DNA from: Paenibacillus sp. 1011MAR3C5
GTDB taxonomy: Bacteria > Bacillota > Bacilli > Paenibacillales > Paenibacillaceae
Length of the DNA stretch: 64,000 bases
Direction of reading: 5' to 3'
Assembly: GCF_003591485.1 (NCBI RefSeq)
Contig: NZ_QZCF01000003.1
Location: 558,001 to 622,000, forward strand
A program made the position numbers and the translations under genes. Of the stretch, positions 17,749 through 25,791 are shown in pieces. Each line of letters starts with the position of its first letter. The first letter of the stretch is position 1. Under the pieces are notes generated by a model. The model did no database searches and was not told the DNA's origin. It was given only the letters and a program-made list of their open reading frames with translations.

Positions 17749-18678
17749 ATGTTCATCACAATTATCGTACTTGTATTGGCTGCTGGCATTATTGGGGCCA
17801 GCTTTTATTTCTATAACGTAGCTATCGCGCGTGCAGACAAAAGCTTCTTGAACGGCAATCCTGATCTCGAAGTCGGGGCAAGCGCTGAAAATCCGTACGA
17901 ACGCAACGACCAATGGTGGGAAGCTCAACCGTTCGAAGAATGGAGCATGGAGTCGGAGGATGGCCTGCGCCTGCATGCCTACTATTTGGAGGCTAGCCAG
18001 CCATCCGATATCACGGTCATTATCGCTCACGGCTATTCGGGTCATGCGGCTTTGATGACCAATTTTGCGCAGATGTACAGCGAGAAGCTGGGCTATAATG
18101 TATTGCTGCCGGATGCCAGAGGGCATGGGCGCAGCGGTGGCCGGTATATCGGCTTTGGCTGGCCGGAGCGCAGGGATTATGTGGGCTGGATCAGGAAGGT
18201 TATCGAGAAGAACGGCGGGCAATCGCAGCTCATTCTGCATGGCGTGTCGATGGGAGGGGCGACGGTCATGATGACAAGCGGAGAGTCTTTGCCTCGCCAG
18301 GTCAAAGCGATTATTGAGGATTGCGGGTATACATCTGCGAAGAAGCAGCTTGCCTACCAGCTGAAAAGAATGTACAAGCTCCCGTCCTTCCCGCTGCTTC
18401 AGACGACGAGTCTGGTGACCAAATGGCGGGCGGGCTACAGCTTCAGCGAAGCGTCTGCGCTGGAGCAGGTGAAAAAGTCGAAGACGCCGATTCTGTTCAT
18501 CCACGGCGATACGGACCTGTTCGTACCGACGGCTATGGTGAATGAGCTGTACGAGCAAGGCCCGGAGCAGAAGGAGCTGCTTATTATTCCGGGCGCAGGT
18601 CACGGGTTGGCCCGACATATCGATCCTGAAACCTATGACCGCGCGGTAATCGGCTTTATAAAGAAATACGTTCATTAA
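17749..18678 (+). CDS. Membrane-anchored alpha/beta hydrolase
   Basis: A 309-residue hydrolase with an N-terminal transmembrane anchor (residues 2-22). ATG 17749 follows AAAGGTG; the in-frame TTG 17728 is less likely. The alpha/beta hydrolase fold is clear: oxyanion motif HGYSGH, DARGHGRSGG, nucleophile elbow GVSMGG (Ser near 167), an Asp in HGDTDLFVP and a His in GAGHGLA. It resembles extracellular-facing serine hydrolases of the YqkD/BAAT-like group of Firmicutes. The substrate is unknown; esterase or peptidase activity is likely. Convergent with the diguanylate cyclase gene, only 17 bases apart. Confidence 0.88.
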   Translation: MFITIIVLVLAAGIIGASFYFYNVAIARADKSFLNGNPDLEVGASAENPYERNDQWWEAQPFEEWSMESEDGLRLHAYYLEASQPSDITVIIAHGYSGHAALMTNFAQMYSEKLGYNVLLPDARGHGRSGGRYIGFGWPERRDYVGWIRKVIEKNGGQSQLILHGVSMGGATVMMTSGESLPRQVKAIIEDCGYTSAKKQLAYQLKRMYKLPSFPLLQTTSLVTKWRAGYSFSEASALEQVKKSKTPILFIHGDTDLFVPTAMVNELYEQGPEQKELLIIPGAGHGLARHIDPETYDRAVIGFIKKYVH

Positions 18679-18695
18679 AGGAGGCCGCGCTGACC

Positions 18696-20282
18696 TTATG
18701 AAGGGATGGGATGGGATTCCGCGATGAAAGATCGGTTGGCGGCACGAACCGTATTTCTGCCGCTCCGCTTGGCCTCGTACAACGCTTCATCCGCTTCGCG
18801 AAGCATCGCTTCCAGGGCGTAAAGTCCGTGTTCTGCCGTCGTCACGCCGAAGCTGGCTGTAACTGTAAGCGGACCATGTGATGAGGCAAGCGGCGCAGCG
18901 GGCAATGCATCGCGCAACTGATTCGCCAGCTTCAACGCATCTTCACCTGTGTGATCCGGTAAGGCTAGTACAAATTCCTCCCCGCCGTACCGGCCGAATA
19001 ATACGCCGCCGGGCAGCAGGCTGCGGCATGCTGTAACGGCATGGATCAGTACGGCATCGCCGGTATCATGTCCGTAGGTATCGTTGAATTGCTTGAAATA
19101 GTCGATATCGAACAAAATAAGCGAGGCTGGCTGTCTTTGAGAATGAGCTGCTTCCAGCATAGTTCTCGCTCTCCGAATGAACTGGGCACGATTATAGATG
19201 CCTGTCAGACCGTCATAATAAGCCTGTTGCTTGAGCTGCTCCTGCAGCCGGTATCGTTCCGTGGCGTCGATCAGCATCAGCAGGCTGCCGACGCTATCGC
19301 CCCGTTTCCCTTTGATCACGGATGAGCGAACCTCGTAATCTGAGCTGGCATGCTGGAGCTGCCATTTCAGATGTCCCTGAATTCCGCCGGCTTCCCGCGC
19401 AACCGGGAATTTGCTTCCGCACATTTTCTCCCATAGCTCATCTAGCGTATCCCCGATCATCGAGGCTTTCAATTGAGGCAGCATCCGCTGTGCCGCACTG
19501 TTGTAGTCGATTAGCTTTTCTGACAAATCAAGCACAAGGACACCTTCCGCCATGCTTTCGAACAAGCTTTCCTTCGCAATGGGGGAGATACGGAGCATAT
19601 GGGTGGACATCATCGCCCAGATATACATGGCGGAGGTGATGCAGAGCACGAAAGGCACAGGGTCCATTCCGTCAGGCGTTACGCCCATCAAATACAAGAA
19701 AGAAGATACCATCGGCACGAATTGCCCGCTGATCAGCGTGAAGAGCTGCAAGCGGTACGCGCGGTTTGTTTTCCTCCACTGCCGGATCAGGAGAAGTCCG
19801 CCTGCAAGCAAGCAGCCGAAGGTGTAGGCGCCTTGAACAATATACCACTCGCCAATTACAACATCGGCCATCGGAGTTGGCGTATTTTCGCGAAGGTAGA
19901 TGAGCTTGTAGAAGAGATGGTGACGGTCATTGGTTGAAATCATGAATAGCGTGACTGCCGGTATGACGAACAAGGAATAGGTCAGAAGACGGGGCAGCGC
20001 CGCGCCGATATAACGGAATACGAGCAGCAGCCCAAGAACGGGGGCGAAGCCGATGCCGATGTATTCGACTACGATCCATCGCTTGATTTCCTCAAGTGTG
20101 TCGCTGGCGAGCTCGAAGGCAAAGGCGAAAATATAAACCGCTTGCAAAGCAGTCAGCAGAATCAGATAGCGGGAGCCAGGAATGTCCTTTCTTTTATACA
20201 CCGAATACAGGCATAGAAAGATGCTGAGCACCCCGGATATGGCGACGAGTGTAATATAAACGGTAATACGAGATTCTATCAT
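18696..20282 (-). CDS. Membrane diguanylate cyclase (7TM, PAS, GGDEF)
   Basis: A 528-residue protein that should synthesise c-di-GMP. The start is ATG at 20282 with GGAG eight bases upstream; the frame extends to 20342 without a better site. The first 220 residues hold seven hydrophobic helices of the type found N-terminal in some histidine kinases. A PAS domain follows (about 235-345, ESMAEGVLVLDLSEKLIDYN), then a GGDEF domain (about 365-520) with DGLTGIYNRAQF, FDIDYFKQFND and an intact active site GRYGGEEF. The RxxD inhibitory site normally located just before the active loop is replaced (PGGV), so product feedback is probably absent. Confidence 0.92.
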   Translation of the reverse strand: MIESRITVYITLVAISGVLSIFLCLYSVYKRKDIPGSRYLILLTALQAVYIFAFAFELASDTLEEIKRWIVVEYIGIGFAPVLGLLLVFRYIGAALPRLLTYSLFVIPAVTLFMISTNDRHHLFYKLIYLRENTPTPMADVVIGEWYIVQGAYTFGCLLAGGLLLIRQWRKTNRAYRLQLFTLISGQFVPMVSSFLYLMGVTPDGMDPVPFVLCITSAMYIWAMMSTHMLRISPIAKESLFESMAEGVLVLDLSEKLIDYNSAAQRMLPQLKASMIGDTLDELWEKMCGSKFPVAREAGGIQGHLKWQLQHASSDYEVRSSVIKGKRGDSVGSLLMLIDATERYRLQEQLKQQAYYDGLTGIYNRAQFIRRARTMLEAAHSQRQPASLILFDIDYFKQFNDTYGHDTGDAVLIHAVTACRSLLPGGVLFGRYGGEEFVLALPDHTGEDALKLANQLRDALPAAPLASSHGPLTVTASFGVTTAEHGLYALEAMLREADEALYEAKRSGRNTVRAANRSFIAESHPIPS

Positions 20283-20424
20283 AATCAGACTCCATGTCTT
20301 TGGTAGGATCGCCGCCTGATGGATTGTCGAACCGAGTTGCAAATTGTCGGCTCCTCTATCGTATCATATGAAACGTACAGGCTGTCAAAGCTTGCGGGAA
20401 GTAACAGGAATAACGTATGAGAAG

Positions 20425-20454
20425 TTGACATCTTTTTTCCGGTTATGGTATATA
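20425..20454 (+). promoter_or_regulatory. Sigma-A promoter of htpG
   Basis: TTGACA (20425-20430) and TATATA (20449-20454) with an 18-base spacer. The CIRCE operator begins 11 bases after the -10. Confidence 0.8.
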
Positions 20455-20465
20455 AAAAGGTAGAA

Positions 20466-20492
20466 TTAGCACTCTGACATCAGGAGTGCTAA
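20466..20492 (+). promoter_or_regulatory. CIRCE operator (HrcA binding site)
   Basis: TTAGCACTC, nine bases, GAGTGCTAA: a perfect CIRCE element at the expected transcription start of htpG. HrcA repression of htpG is predicted; in Bacillus subtilis htpG is not under HrcA, so this is a regulatory difference. Confidence 0.93.
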
Positions 20493-20520
20493 CATTCAGA
20501 TTGAAAGGAGCAAGTTATCC

Positions 20521-22401
20521 ATGGCCAAAAAGCAATTCAAAGCGGAATCCAAGCGACTGCTGGAAATGATGATTAATTCAATCTATACGCAGAAGGAGAT
20601 CTTCTTGCGGGAGCTCATCTCTAATGCCAGCGATGCGATCGACAAAATATACTACAAGGCGTTATCCGATGACAGTCTCGTATTCAACAAGGAAGATTAC
20701 TACATAAAGGTGGCAGTCGATTCATCGAAGCGTACACTGACGCTAACCGATACGGGAATCGGAATGACACAGGCTGAGCTGGAAAACAATCTTGGCGTCA
20801 TCGCGAAGAGCGGATCTTTGGCGTTCAAGCAGGAGAACGAAGCGAAGGAAGGCCATAACATTATTGGCCAGTTCGGTGTCGGGTTCTATTCCGCATTCAT
20901 GGTGGCTGACGAAGTGATCGTGACGTCCAAGGCGCTTGGCAGCGAAGAAGCGTACCGCTGGACGTCGAAGGGAGCAGACGGCTATACGGTCGTGCCTGCG
21001 GAGAAGGACAGCGTCGGTACCGAGATCGTGCTGAAAATTAAGGAGAATACGGAAGACGAGCAATACGATGAGTACTTGGAGGCATACCGCCTGCGCGCCA
21101 TCATCAAGAAATATTCTGACTTCATCCGCTATCCGATCAAGATGGATATGAAGAACCAGCGTCCGAAGGAAGGCAGCGAGGATGAGCTGGAGGAAGTCTT
21201 CGAAGAGCAGACGCTGAACAGCATGGTGCCGATCTGGCGCCGCAACAAAAACGAGCTGACAGAGGAAGACTACTCCGCTTTCTACAACGAGAAGCGTTAC
21301 GGCTTCGACAAGCCGCTAAAGCATATCCATATTAGCGCGGACGGAGCCGTTGTCTACAACGCGATTCTCTACATTCCGGAGAATACGCCTTTTGATTATT
21401 ACACGAAGGAATATGCGAAGGGTCTGGAGCTGTATTCCAATGGCGTGCTCATCATGGACAAGTGTGCGGATCTGCTGCCGGATTACTTCAGCTTTGTGAA
21501 AGGGATGGTCGATTCCGAGGATCTCTCCCTGAATATCTCCAGAGAGCTGCTGCAGCATGACCGCCAGCTCAAGCTGATTGCGAAGAACATCAAAAACAAA
21601 ATCAAAAGCATGCTTCAATCCATGCTGAAGGACGAGCGCGACAACTATGAGAAGTTCTACCAGGCGTTCGGCCGCCAGTTGAAGTTCGGCGTGTACAATG
21701 ATTACGGCATGAACAAAGGCGATCTGCAAGACTTGCTGCTCTTCACCTCCTCGAAGGAGAAGAAGCTGGTCAGCCTGGACGAGTACATCTCCCGTATGCC
21801 GGAAGATCAGAAGTATATTTATTATGCAGCAGGGGATTCCATCGACCGGATCGAGAAACTGCCGCAAATCGAGCTGGTATTGGACAAAGGGTACGAGATT
21901 CTGTACTTCACGGATGATATCGACGAATTTGCAATCAAGATCATTGCGAACTACAAGGAGAAGGAATTCAAGTCGGTCTCCAGCGGCGATCTCGGCATCG
22001 AATCCGAATCAGAGGACGACAAATCCGAAGCGGAGCAAAACGATAACAAAGAGCTGTTCGAAGGCATGCTGGCGCAGCTTGGCGGCAAGGTTGTATCCGT
22101 CAAGGCGTCGAAGCGTCTGAAGAGCCATCCCGTATGCTTGTCCTCCGAAGGCGAGCTGTCCATCGAGATGGAGAAAATCTTGAAGGCGATGCCGGACAGC
22201 GGCAACATGCAGGCCGACAAAGTGCTGGAGATCAACGTAAACCACGAAGTGTTCCAATCTTTGAAGAGAGCCTACGGCAACGATACAGAGAAATTTAATC
22301 TCTATACTCAGTTGCTGTACAATCAAGCGCTGCTGATCGAGGGCTTGACCATTCAAGATCCAGTTGAGTTCACGAACGATATTTGCAAGGTAATGGTGTA
22401 A
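20521..22401 (+). CDS. htpG: Molecular chaperone HtpG (bacterial Hsp90)
   Basis: A 626-residue cytosolic Hsp90 chaperone that remodels client proteins in an ATP-driven dimer. The N-terminal GHKL ATPase shows [21 protein letters not shown] and [13 protein letters not shown]. The middle domain contains the [15 protein letters not shown] segment with the catalytic Arg, and a charged acidic stretch near 495-515 ([17 protein letters not shown]) precedes the dimerisation domain. Length is normal. ATG 20521 follows AAAGGAG. The gene is monocistronic, with its own promoter and a perfect CIRCE operator, and ends at a terminator. Confidence 0.97.
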   Translation: MAKKQFKAESKRLLEMMINSIYTQKEIFLRELISNASDAIDKIYYKALSDDSLVFNKEDYYIKVAVDSSKRTLTLTDTGIGMTQAELENNLGVIAKSGSLAFKQENEAKEGHNIIGQFGVGFYSAFMVADEVIVTSKALGSEEAYRWTSKGADGYTVVPAEKDSVGTEIVLKIKENTEDEQYDEYLEAYRLRAIIKKYSDFIRYPIKMDMKNQRPKEGSEDELEEVFEEQTLNSMVPIWRRNKNELTEEDYSAFYNEKRYGFDKPLKHIHISADGAVVYNAILYIPENTPFDYYTKEYAKGLELYSNGVLIMDKCADLLPDYFSFVKGMVDSEDLSLNISRELLQHDRQLKLIAKNIKNKIKSMLQSMLKDERDNYEKFYQAFGRQLKFGVYNDYGMNKGDLQDLLLFTSSKEKKLVSLDEYISRMPEDQKYIYYAAGDSIDRIEKLPQIELVLDKGYEILYFTDDIDEFAIKIIANYKEKEFKSVSSGDLGIESESEDDKSEAEQNDNKELFEGMLAQLGGKVVSVKASKRLKSHPVCLSSEGELSIEMEKILKAMPDSGNMQADKVLEINVNHEVFQSLKRAYGNDTEKFNLYTQLLYNQALLIEGLTIQDPVEFTNDICKVMV

Positions 22402-22431
22402 GTCCTTGAACCAATAGATTGATTGCGGAAG

Positions 22432-22475
22432 AGGCATCAGTGATGAGACGGAGTTTCATGGCTGGTGTCTTTTTT
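22432..22475 (+). terminator. Terminator after htpG
   Basis: AGGCATCAG and CTGGTGTCT pair with two G-U pairs, followed by TTTTTTG. Confidence 0.65.
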
Positions 22476-22492
22476 GTGCCAACACAATGAGC

Positions 22493-22531
22493 GGCTACCT
22501 CCATGCCGCCGTAACGGCATGGGAGATAGCC
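22493..22531 (-). terminator. GC-rich stem-loop downstream of the Arg-Asp repeat gene
   Basis: GGCTACCTCCATGCC (22493-22507) faces GGCATGGGAGATAGCC (22516-22531), with a bulge. There is no T run on the minus strand, so it may stabilise the mRNA end rather than terminate. Confidence 0.4.
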
Positions 22532-22549
22532 ACTGCATTCAGCTACAAC

Positions 22550-23155
22550 TTAGCGGTGCCCGAACACGGACACGTCGATAACATCGAAGCCTCTTAGTCT
22601 GCGGTTCCGTTTGCAGAGGGCATGCGCTCTAATATGAAGCACTTCGCCAGGCACACGGAAAGTCTCTGAGAACGATTCGCCTGGAGCAAGCTTGATTCTA
22701 GCCAGACGGCCTACGGCACGGCCGCGCTCCGAGCTGGAGAAGATCGTAATGATGACGCAGGATACGGACTCAAAGCGGTTGTCTGCATTGACGCGAATTG
22801 TCTCGAAATTGCGGACATCGATACCTTCACGGCGACGGCGGCGGTCACGGTCACGATCACGATCACGGTCACGATCACGATCTCTATCACGATCTCTGTC
22901 ACGATCACGGTCGCGATCTCTGTCACGGTCTCTGTCACGGTCACGGTCACGATCTCTATCACGATCTCTGTCGCGGTCTCTGTCACGATCTCTATCGCGG
23001 TCGCGGTCATGATGATGGTGATGATGGTGGTGATCATCATGGTCGTGATGATCATGGTCGTGGCCGCGACGACGGCGAGTCAATAATCTGGATTGGCCAG
23101 GACGCAGGAAAACTCCTCTTCGCGGGGTTGTGAACAATAATCTGTTGTTTGACAT
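22550..23155 (-). CDS. His-rich and Arg-Asp repeat protein, unknown function
   Basis: A 201-residue protein of three parts. Residues 1-31 are basic (TPRRGVFLRPGQSRLLTRRRR). Residues 32-49 are His/Asp rich and end in eight His, a likely metal-binding patch. About 28 Arg-Asp dipeptides (residues 50-105) then lead to a folded C-terminal domain of about 90 residues (IDVRNFETIRVNADNRFESV and on), which looks like a beta-sandwich. ATG 23155 follows AGAAGAAGGTG. There is no signal peptide. Similar low-complexity proteins occur in Paenibacillus, as far as I recall; a spore- or surface-associated role is possible but unproven. The alternating charge could drive condensation. Confidence 0.75.
   Translation of the reverse strand: MSNNRLLFTTPRRGVFLRPGQSRLLTRRRRGHDHDHHDHDDHHHHHHHHDRDRDRDRDRDRDRDRDRDRDRDRDRDRDRDRDRDRDRDRDRDRDRDRDRDRDRDRRRRREGIDVRNFETIRVNADNRFESVSCVIITIFSSSERGRAVGRLARIKLAPGESFSETFRVPGEVLHIRAHALCKRNRRLRGFDVIDVSVFGHR
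22841..23008. repeat. Arg-Asp codon repeat tract (about 28 dipeptides)
   Basis: A 6-base periodic tract encoding the Arg-Asp repeat. Codons alternate among several Arg codons (CGT, CGA, CGC, AGA) and both Asp codons, in higher-order blocks such as GATCGTGAC. The tract is therefore imperfect at DNA level but perfect at protein level. In-frame length change is expected between strains. Confidence 0.85.
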
Positions 23156-23266
23156 TTATACACCTTCTTCTTCTAAAGTACTACATGCTATGTGCGCGTT
23201 GCAGCACTTGCTTGTACTCTTGACTAAGGGTGAATGTCACAACCTTCGACGAAAAGGGTCGTCCGC

Positions 23267-23851
23267 TTAGCTTTTTGCGATTACTTTATCGATGATCCCG
23301 TAAGCCAGCGCTTCCTCCGCCGTCATGAAATAGTCGCGGTCCATATCTTTCTCCACCCGCTCCAGCGGCTGCCCGGTGCGCTCGGAGGTAATCCGGTTCA
23401 GCTTCTCCCGATTAGCCAATATCCGCTTGGCGCTGATTGCAATATCGGCAGCCTGGCCTTGTGCGCCGCCATGCGGCTGATGAATCATAATCTCGCTGTT
23501 CGGAAGCGCACACCGCTTGCCCTTCTCTCCGGCTAAGAGCAGTATCGCTCCGAAGGAAGCGGCGAAGCCTGTGCAGATCGTTTGAATTTGTGGCTGAATA
23601 TACTGCATCGTGTCATAGATGGCGAGACCTGCCGTCACGGAGCCTCCCGGGCTGTTAATGTACATGTGAATGTCCTTCTCGGGATCATCAGCGGTCAGGA
23701 ACAGGAGCTGGGCAATGATGCTGTTGGCAACGGCATCGTTAATTTCCGAGCCGATGAATACGATCCGGTCCTTGAGCAGGCGGGAATAGATGTCGTAGGA
23801 GCGCTCTCCGCGGTTGGTTTGCTCGACGACATATGGAATAGGGATGTTCAT
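23267..23851 (-). CDS. clpP: ATP-dependent Clp protease proteolytic subunit
   Basis: A 194-residue serine protease subunit that forms the double-heptamer chamber fed by Clp ATPases. The catalytic triad is intact: Ser99 in GFAASFGA, His124 in [10 protein letters not shown], and Asp in the MDRDYFM segment near 171-173. The N-terminal [20 protein letters not shown] is classical. The active-site region reads [16 protein letters not shown] rather than the usual CIGMAASMGAFLLAAG, which suggests a second ClpP paralogue rather than the housekeeping copy. ATG 23851 follows GGAGG. No Clp ATPase or CtsR box is near. Divergent from an ECF sigma factor across an inverted repeat. Confidence 0.95.
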   Translation of the reverse strand: MNIPIPYVVEQTNRGERSYDIYSRLLKDRIVFIGSEINDAVANSIIAQLLFLTADDPEKDIHMYINSPGGSVTAGLAIYDTMQYIQPQIQTICTGFAASFGAILLLAGEKGKRCALPNSEIMIHQPHGGAQGQAADIAISAKRILANREKLNRITSERTGQPLERVEKDMDRDYFMTAEEALAYGIIDKVIAKS

Positions 23852-23915
23852 GATGGGTTCCTCCGTTCAAATGGTAAATGTGTTAAAGCGATTGGTAAAC
23901 GATTCAGAGTGCTTG

Positions 23916-23965
23916 AAAGATACGCTGTACATTAAATAAAATAAAAGAAGAAAACGCGTATCTTT
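23916..23965. promoter_or_regulatory. 10-bp inverted repeat between divergent clpP and sigma-factor genes
   Basis: AAAGATACGC (23916-23925) and GCGTATCTTT (23956-23965) are exact inverted copies separated by 30 A-rich bases, in the 178-base divergent intergenic region. It could be a paired operator or a hairpin. Neither gene's regulator is known. Confidence 0.45.
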
Positions 23966-24029
23966 TGGGATGCTCCATTCGTTTATCTAATAAAGGGAGA
24001 GGCTTATCTTCGCGCGAGGAGGCTATGCA

Positions 24030-24752
24030 ATGAGGAAGATGATGACGAAGGATAGGACAGAGCGGCAGAAGCCGGATTGGGAGAGCTTGCAGACATCCTT
24101 ATACCGCTATTGTCTGGTGCTGACCGGCTCGGAGTGGGATGCGGCAGATTTGTCGCAGACGACCTGGAACAAGGCGATTAGGCGCCTGCGGGAGCAAGGA
24201 CATGACAACCCGGAGGCCTTCCTGCTTCGCACGGCCAAGAACAGCTGGATTGACGATTGCCGCAGGAGAGCGGCGTACAAGGAGCTTTTGGACGGGATGG
24301 TTCATACGTACCGGCAGGATCCCCCCATGCCGAAGAAGCATGATTCCGAACAGGCGATGCTGGCTCTCTTCCGGCATCTCTCCCCGATCCAGCGGACGGT
24401 CTTCGTATTAAGAGAAGCGCTCGGTTACTCTATTGCAGAAACGGCCGAATGGCTGGAGACAACGGAAGGCGCTGTGAAGGCGGCTCTCTACCGCGCAAGG
24501 CAATCGCTAGAAGCCGTCAGAGAAGAGCTTGAAGCGGAGGAAGCAGCTGTGCGGCAGGATTCGGAAGAGAGTGAAGCGGCAAGCCGTTCGGTCGAGGCGC
24601 TGGAAGAAGGGCGAGTGGCTGATCTGGTCTACCTGCTTTATGGAGAGCCGTATTGGACGGTACATGCCGTGCAGGGCTACCACACCCCATTCCGTGCGAG
24701 CCACATATCCGGCCATTCGCATTCTACAACATCCATGCGGATGTGCGCGTAA
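24030..24752 (+). CDS. ECF-type RNA polymerase sigma factor with C-terminal extension
   Basis: A 240-residue sigma-70 family protein. ATG 24030 follows GAGGAGG. Region 2 covers about residues 20-85 (LYRYCLVLTGSEWDAADLSQ, with AFLLRTAKNSWIDDCRR) and region 4 about 110-155 (LSPIQRTVFVLREALGYSIA). An acidic stretch follows (EELEAEEAAVRQDSEESEA), then a 55-residue tail ending in a His/Ser-rich segment. No anti-sigma gene is adjacent, so control may rest in the C-terminal extension. It is followed by a bidirectional terminator. Confidence 0.88.
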   Translation: MRKMMTKDRTERQKPDWESLQTSLYRYCLVLTGSEWDAADLSQTTWNKAIRRLREQGHDNPEAFLLRTAKNSWIDDCRRRAAYKELLDGMVHTYRQDPPMPKKHDSEQAMLALFRHLSPIQRTVFVLREALGYSIAETAEWLETTEGAVKAALYRARQSLEAVREELEAEEAAVRQDSEESEAASRSVEALEEGRVADLVYLLYGEPYWTVHAVQGYHTPFRASHISGHSHSTTSMRMCA

Positions 24753-24768
24753 GCCGATCGAACAAAAA

Positions 24769-24821
24769 AGACTAGATGCTTGGGCCAATGTGAATGGCAG
24801 CCCTGCATCTAGTCTATTTTT
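24769..24821. terminator. Bidirectional terminator
   Basis: AGACTAGATGC (24769-24779) and GCATCTAGTCT (24805-24815) form an 11-base perfect stem, with T run on the plus strand and A run (T on minus) before it. It serves both convergent genes. Confidence 0.85.
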
Positions 24822-25737
24822 ATTGGTATTTGCCCAGCATTTGCTGCAGCCTCTTCGTCATATGCTCCCTTAGCGCTGGAGGCTCCATGACCTCGGCATC
24901 TTCGCCAAAGCCGAGAACGAGATGAGTCAGCCATCCCGTCAGCGAGCGCTCATCCGATTGGAAACGAACGGTCAAGGAACCGTCCTCATGATACTCCTTC
25001 TCCGCCAGATGCAGACGGTCGAGCGCTCTTGCCAGAGATGTGGCGGAGAAATGGATCACGACCGTTACAACGCTGCTCTCCTGCGAATGGTAGCTATTCC
25101 ACTCATTCCGATCGGCTTGTGGCTGATGCCGATCTGTGAAGTGCTGGCCGATCGACTTCAGCGCTTCCATGCGGGACAGCTTGAACTCGCGGTAATCCAG
25201 CCGGCTTCGGCAATAGCCGTACAGATACCAAGAATCGTTGCGGTAGAGCAGCTGCACCGGCTCGACCGTCCGCTCCAGCCGTTCGTTCTTCAAGCTGATG
25301 TATTGAAAGCGAACAACTCTCAGCTCGGCAATGCTGTCGCGAAGCAATTGCAGCGATTTGCGGTAGATGGTCCGTCCGCCGATATCCAGGGACAGAGTGG
25401 AGCTTTGCTGCCCGCTCTGGATCGTCTTCAGCCTGCGAATCGTCTCGGCGGCTCGCTCGTCCTGAAAGACGGTCGACATCGACTGCAGCACCGTCACAAG
25501 CGAGTCAACGTCATAGCTGCCGAGCAGGCTGCGGTCCATCTTGTATTCCTCCATAATGCCGTAGCCGCCGTTGACGCCTTGGTACGACACGACAGGAATG
25601 CCTGCTGCGCAGATCGTCTCGATATCGCGGTAGATCGTCCGCTGCGATACATTGTACTTGTCCGCCAACTCGGACGCGGACAGAATTTCATTATTCAGCA
25701 GCATGTAGACCATGGAGATCAGTCTCTCCAGCTTCAC
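24820..25737 (-). CDS. Transcription regulator, HTH plus WYL domain (YafY type)
   Basis: A 305-residue regulator. The start is GTG at 25737 behind TTGGAGCG. The N-terminal winged HTH (residues 1-60) shows SASELADKYNVSQRTIYRDI. A WYL ligand-sensing domain covers about 135-220, with the conserved segment NDSWYLYGYCRSRLDYREFK, followed by the C-terminal extension typical of YafY proteins. It lies 54 bases after the gluconokinase gene on the same strand, so it may be read through from there. WYL proteins sense small ligands or nucleic acids; the target here is unknown. Confidence 0.9.
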   Translation of the reverse strand: MKLERLISMVYMLLNNEILSASELADKYNVSQRTIYRDIETICAAGIPVVSYQGVNGGYGIMEEYKMDRSLLGSYDVDSLVTVLQSMSTVFQDERAAETIRRLKTIQSGQQSSTLSLDIGGRTIYRKSLQLLRDSIAELRVVRFQYISLKNERLERTVEPVQLLYRNDSWYLYGYCRSRLDYREFKLSRMEALKSIGQHFTDRHQPQADRNEWNSYHSQESSVVTVVIHFSATSLARALDRLHLAEKEYHEDGSLTVRFQSDERSLTGWLTHLVLGFGEDAEVMEPPALREHMTKRLQQMLGKYQ

Positions 25738-25791
25738 GGGAATCGCTCCAATCGTTTAGGGATGCTAGGTGAACCATGCAAACGGATGATA

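Noticed and set aside
17668-18675. 335-residue open frame antisense to the hydrolase gene
   Set aside because: It mirrors the hydrolase codons, has no family signal and no suitable start; a codon-bias shadow.
22692-23133. Plus-strand frames rich in Arg-Ser or His-Gly repeats
   Set aside because: They are by-products of the 6-base repeat that encodes Arg-Asp on the minus strand, where the ribosome site and a folded C-terminal domain are found.
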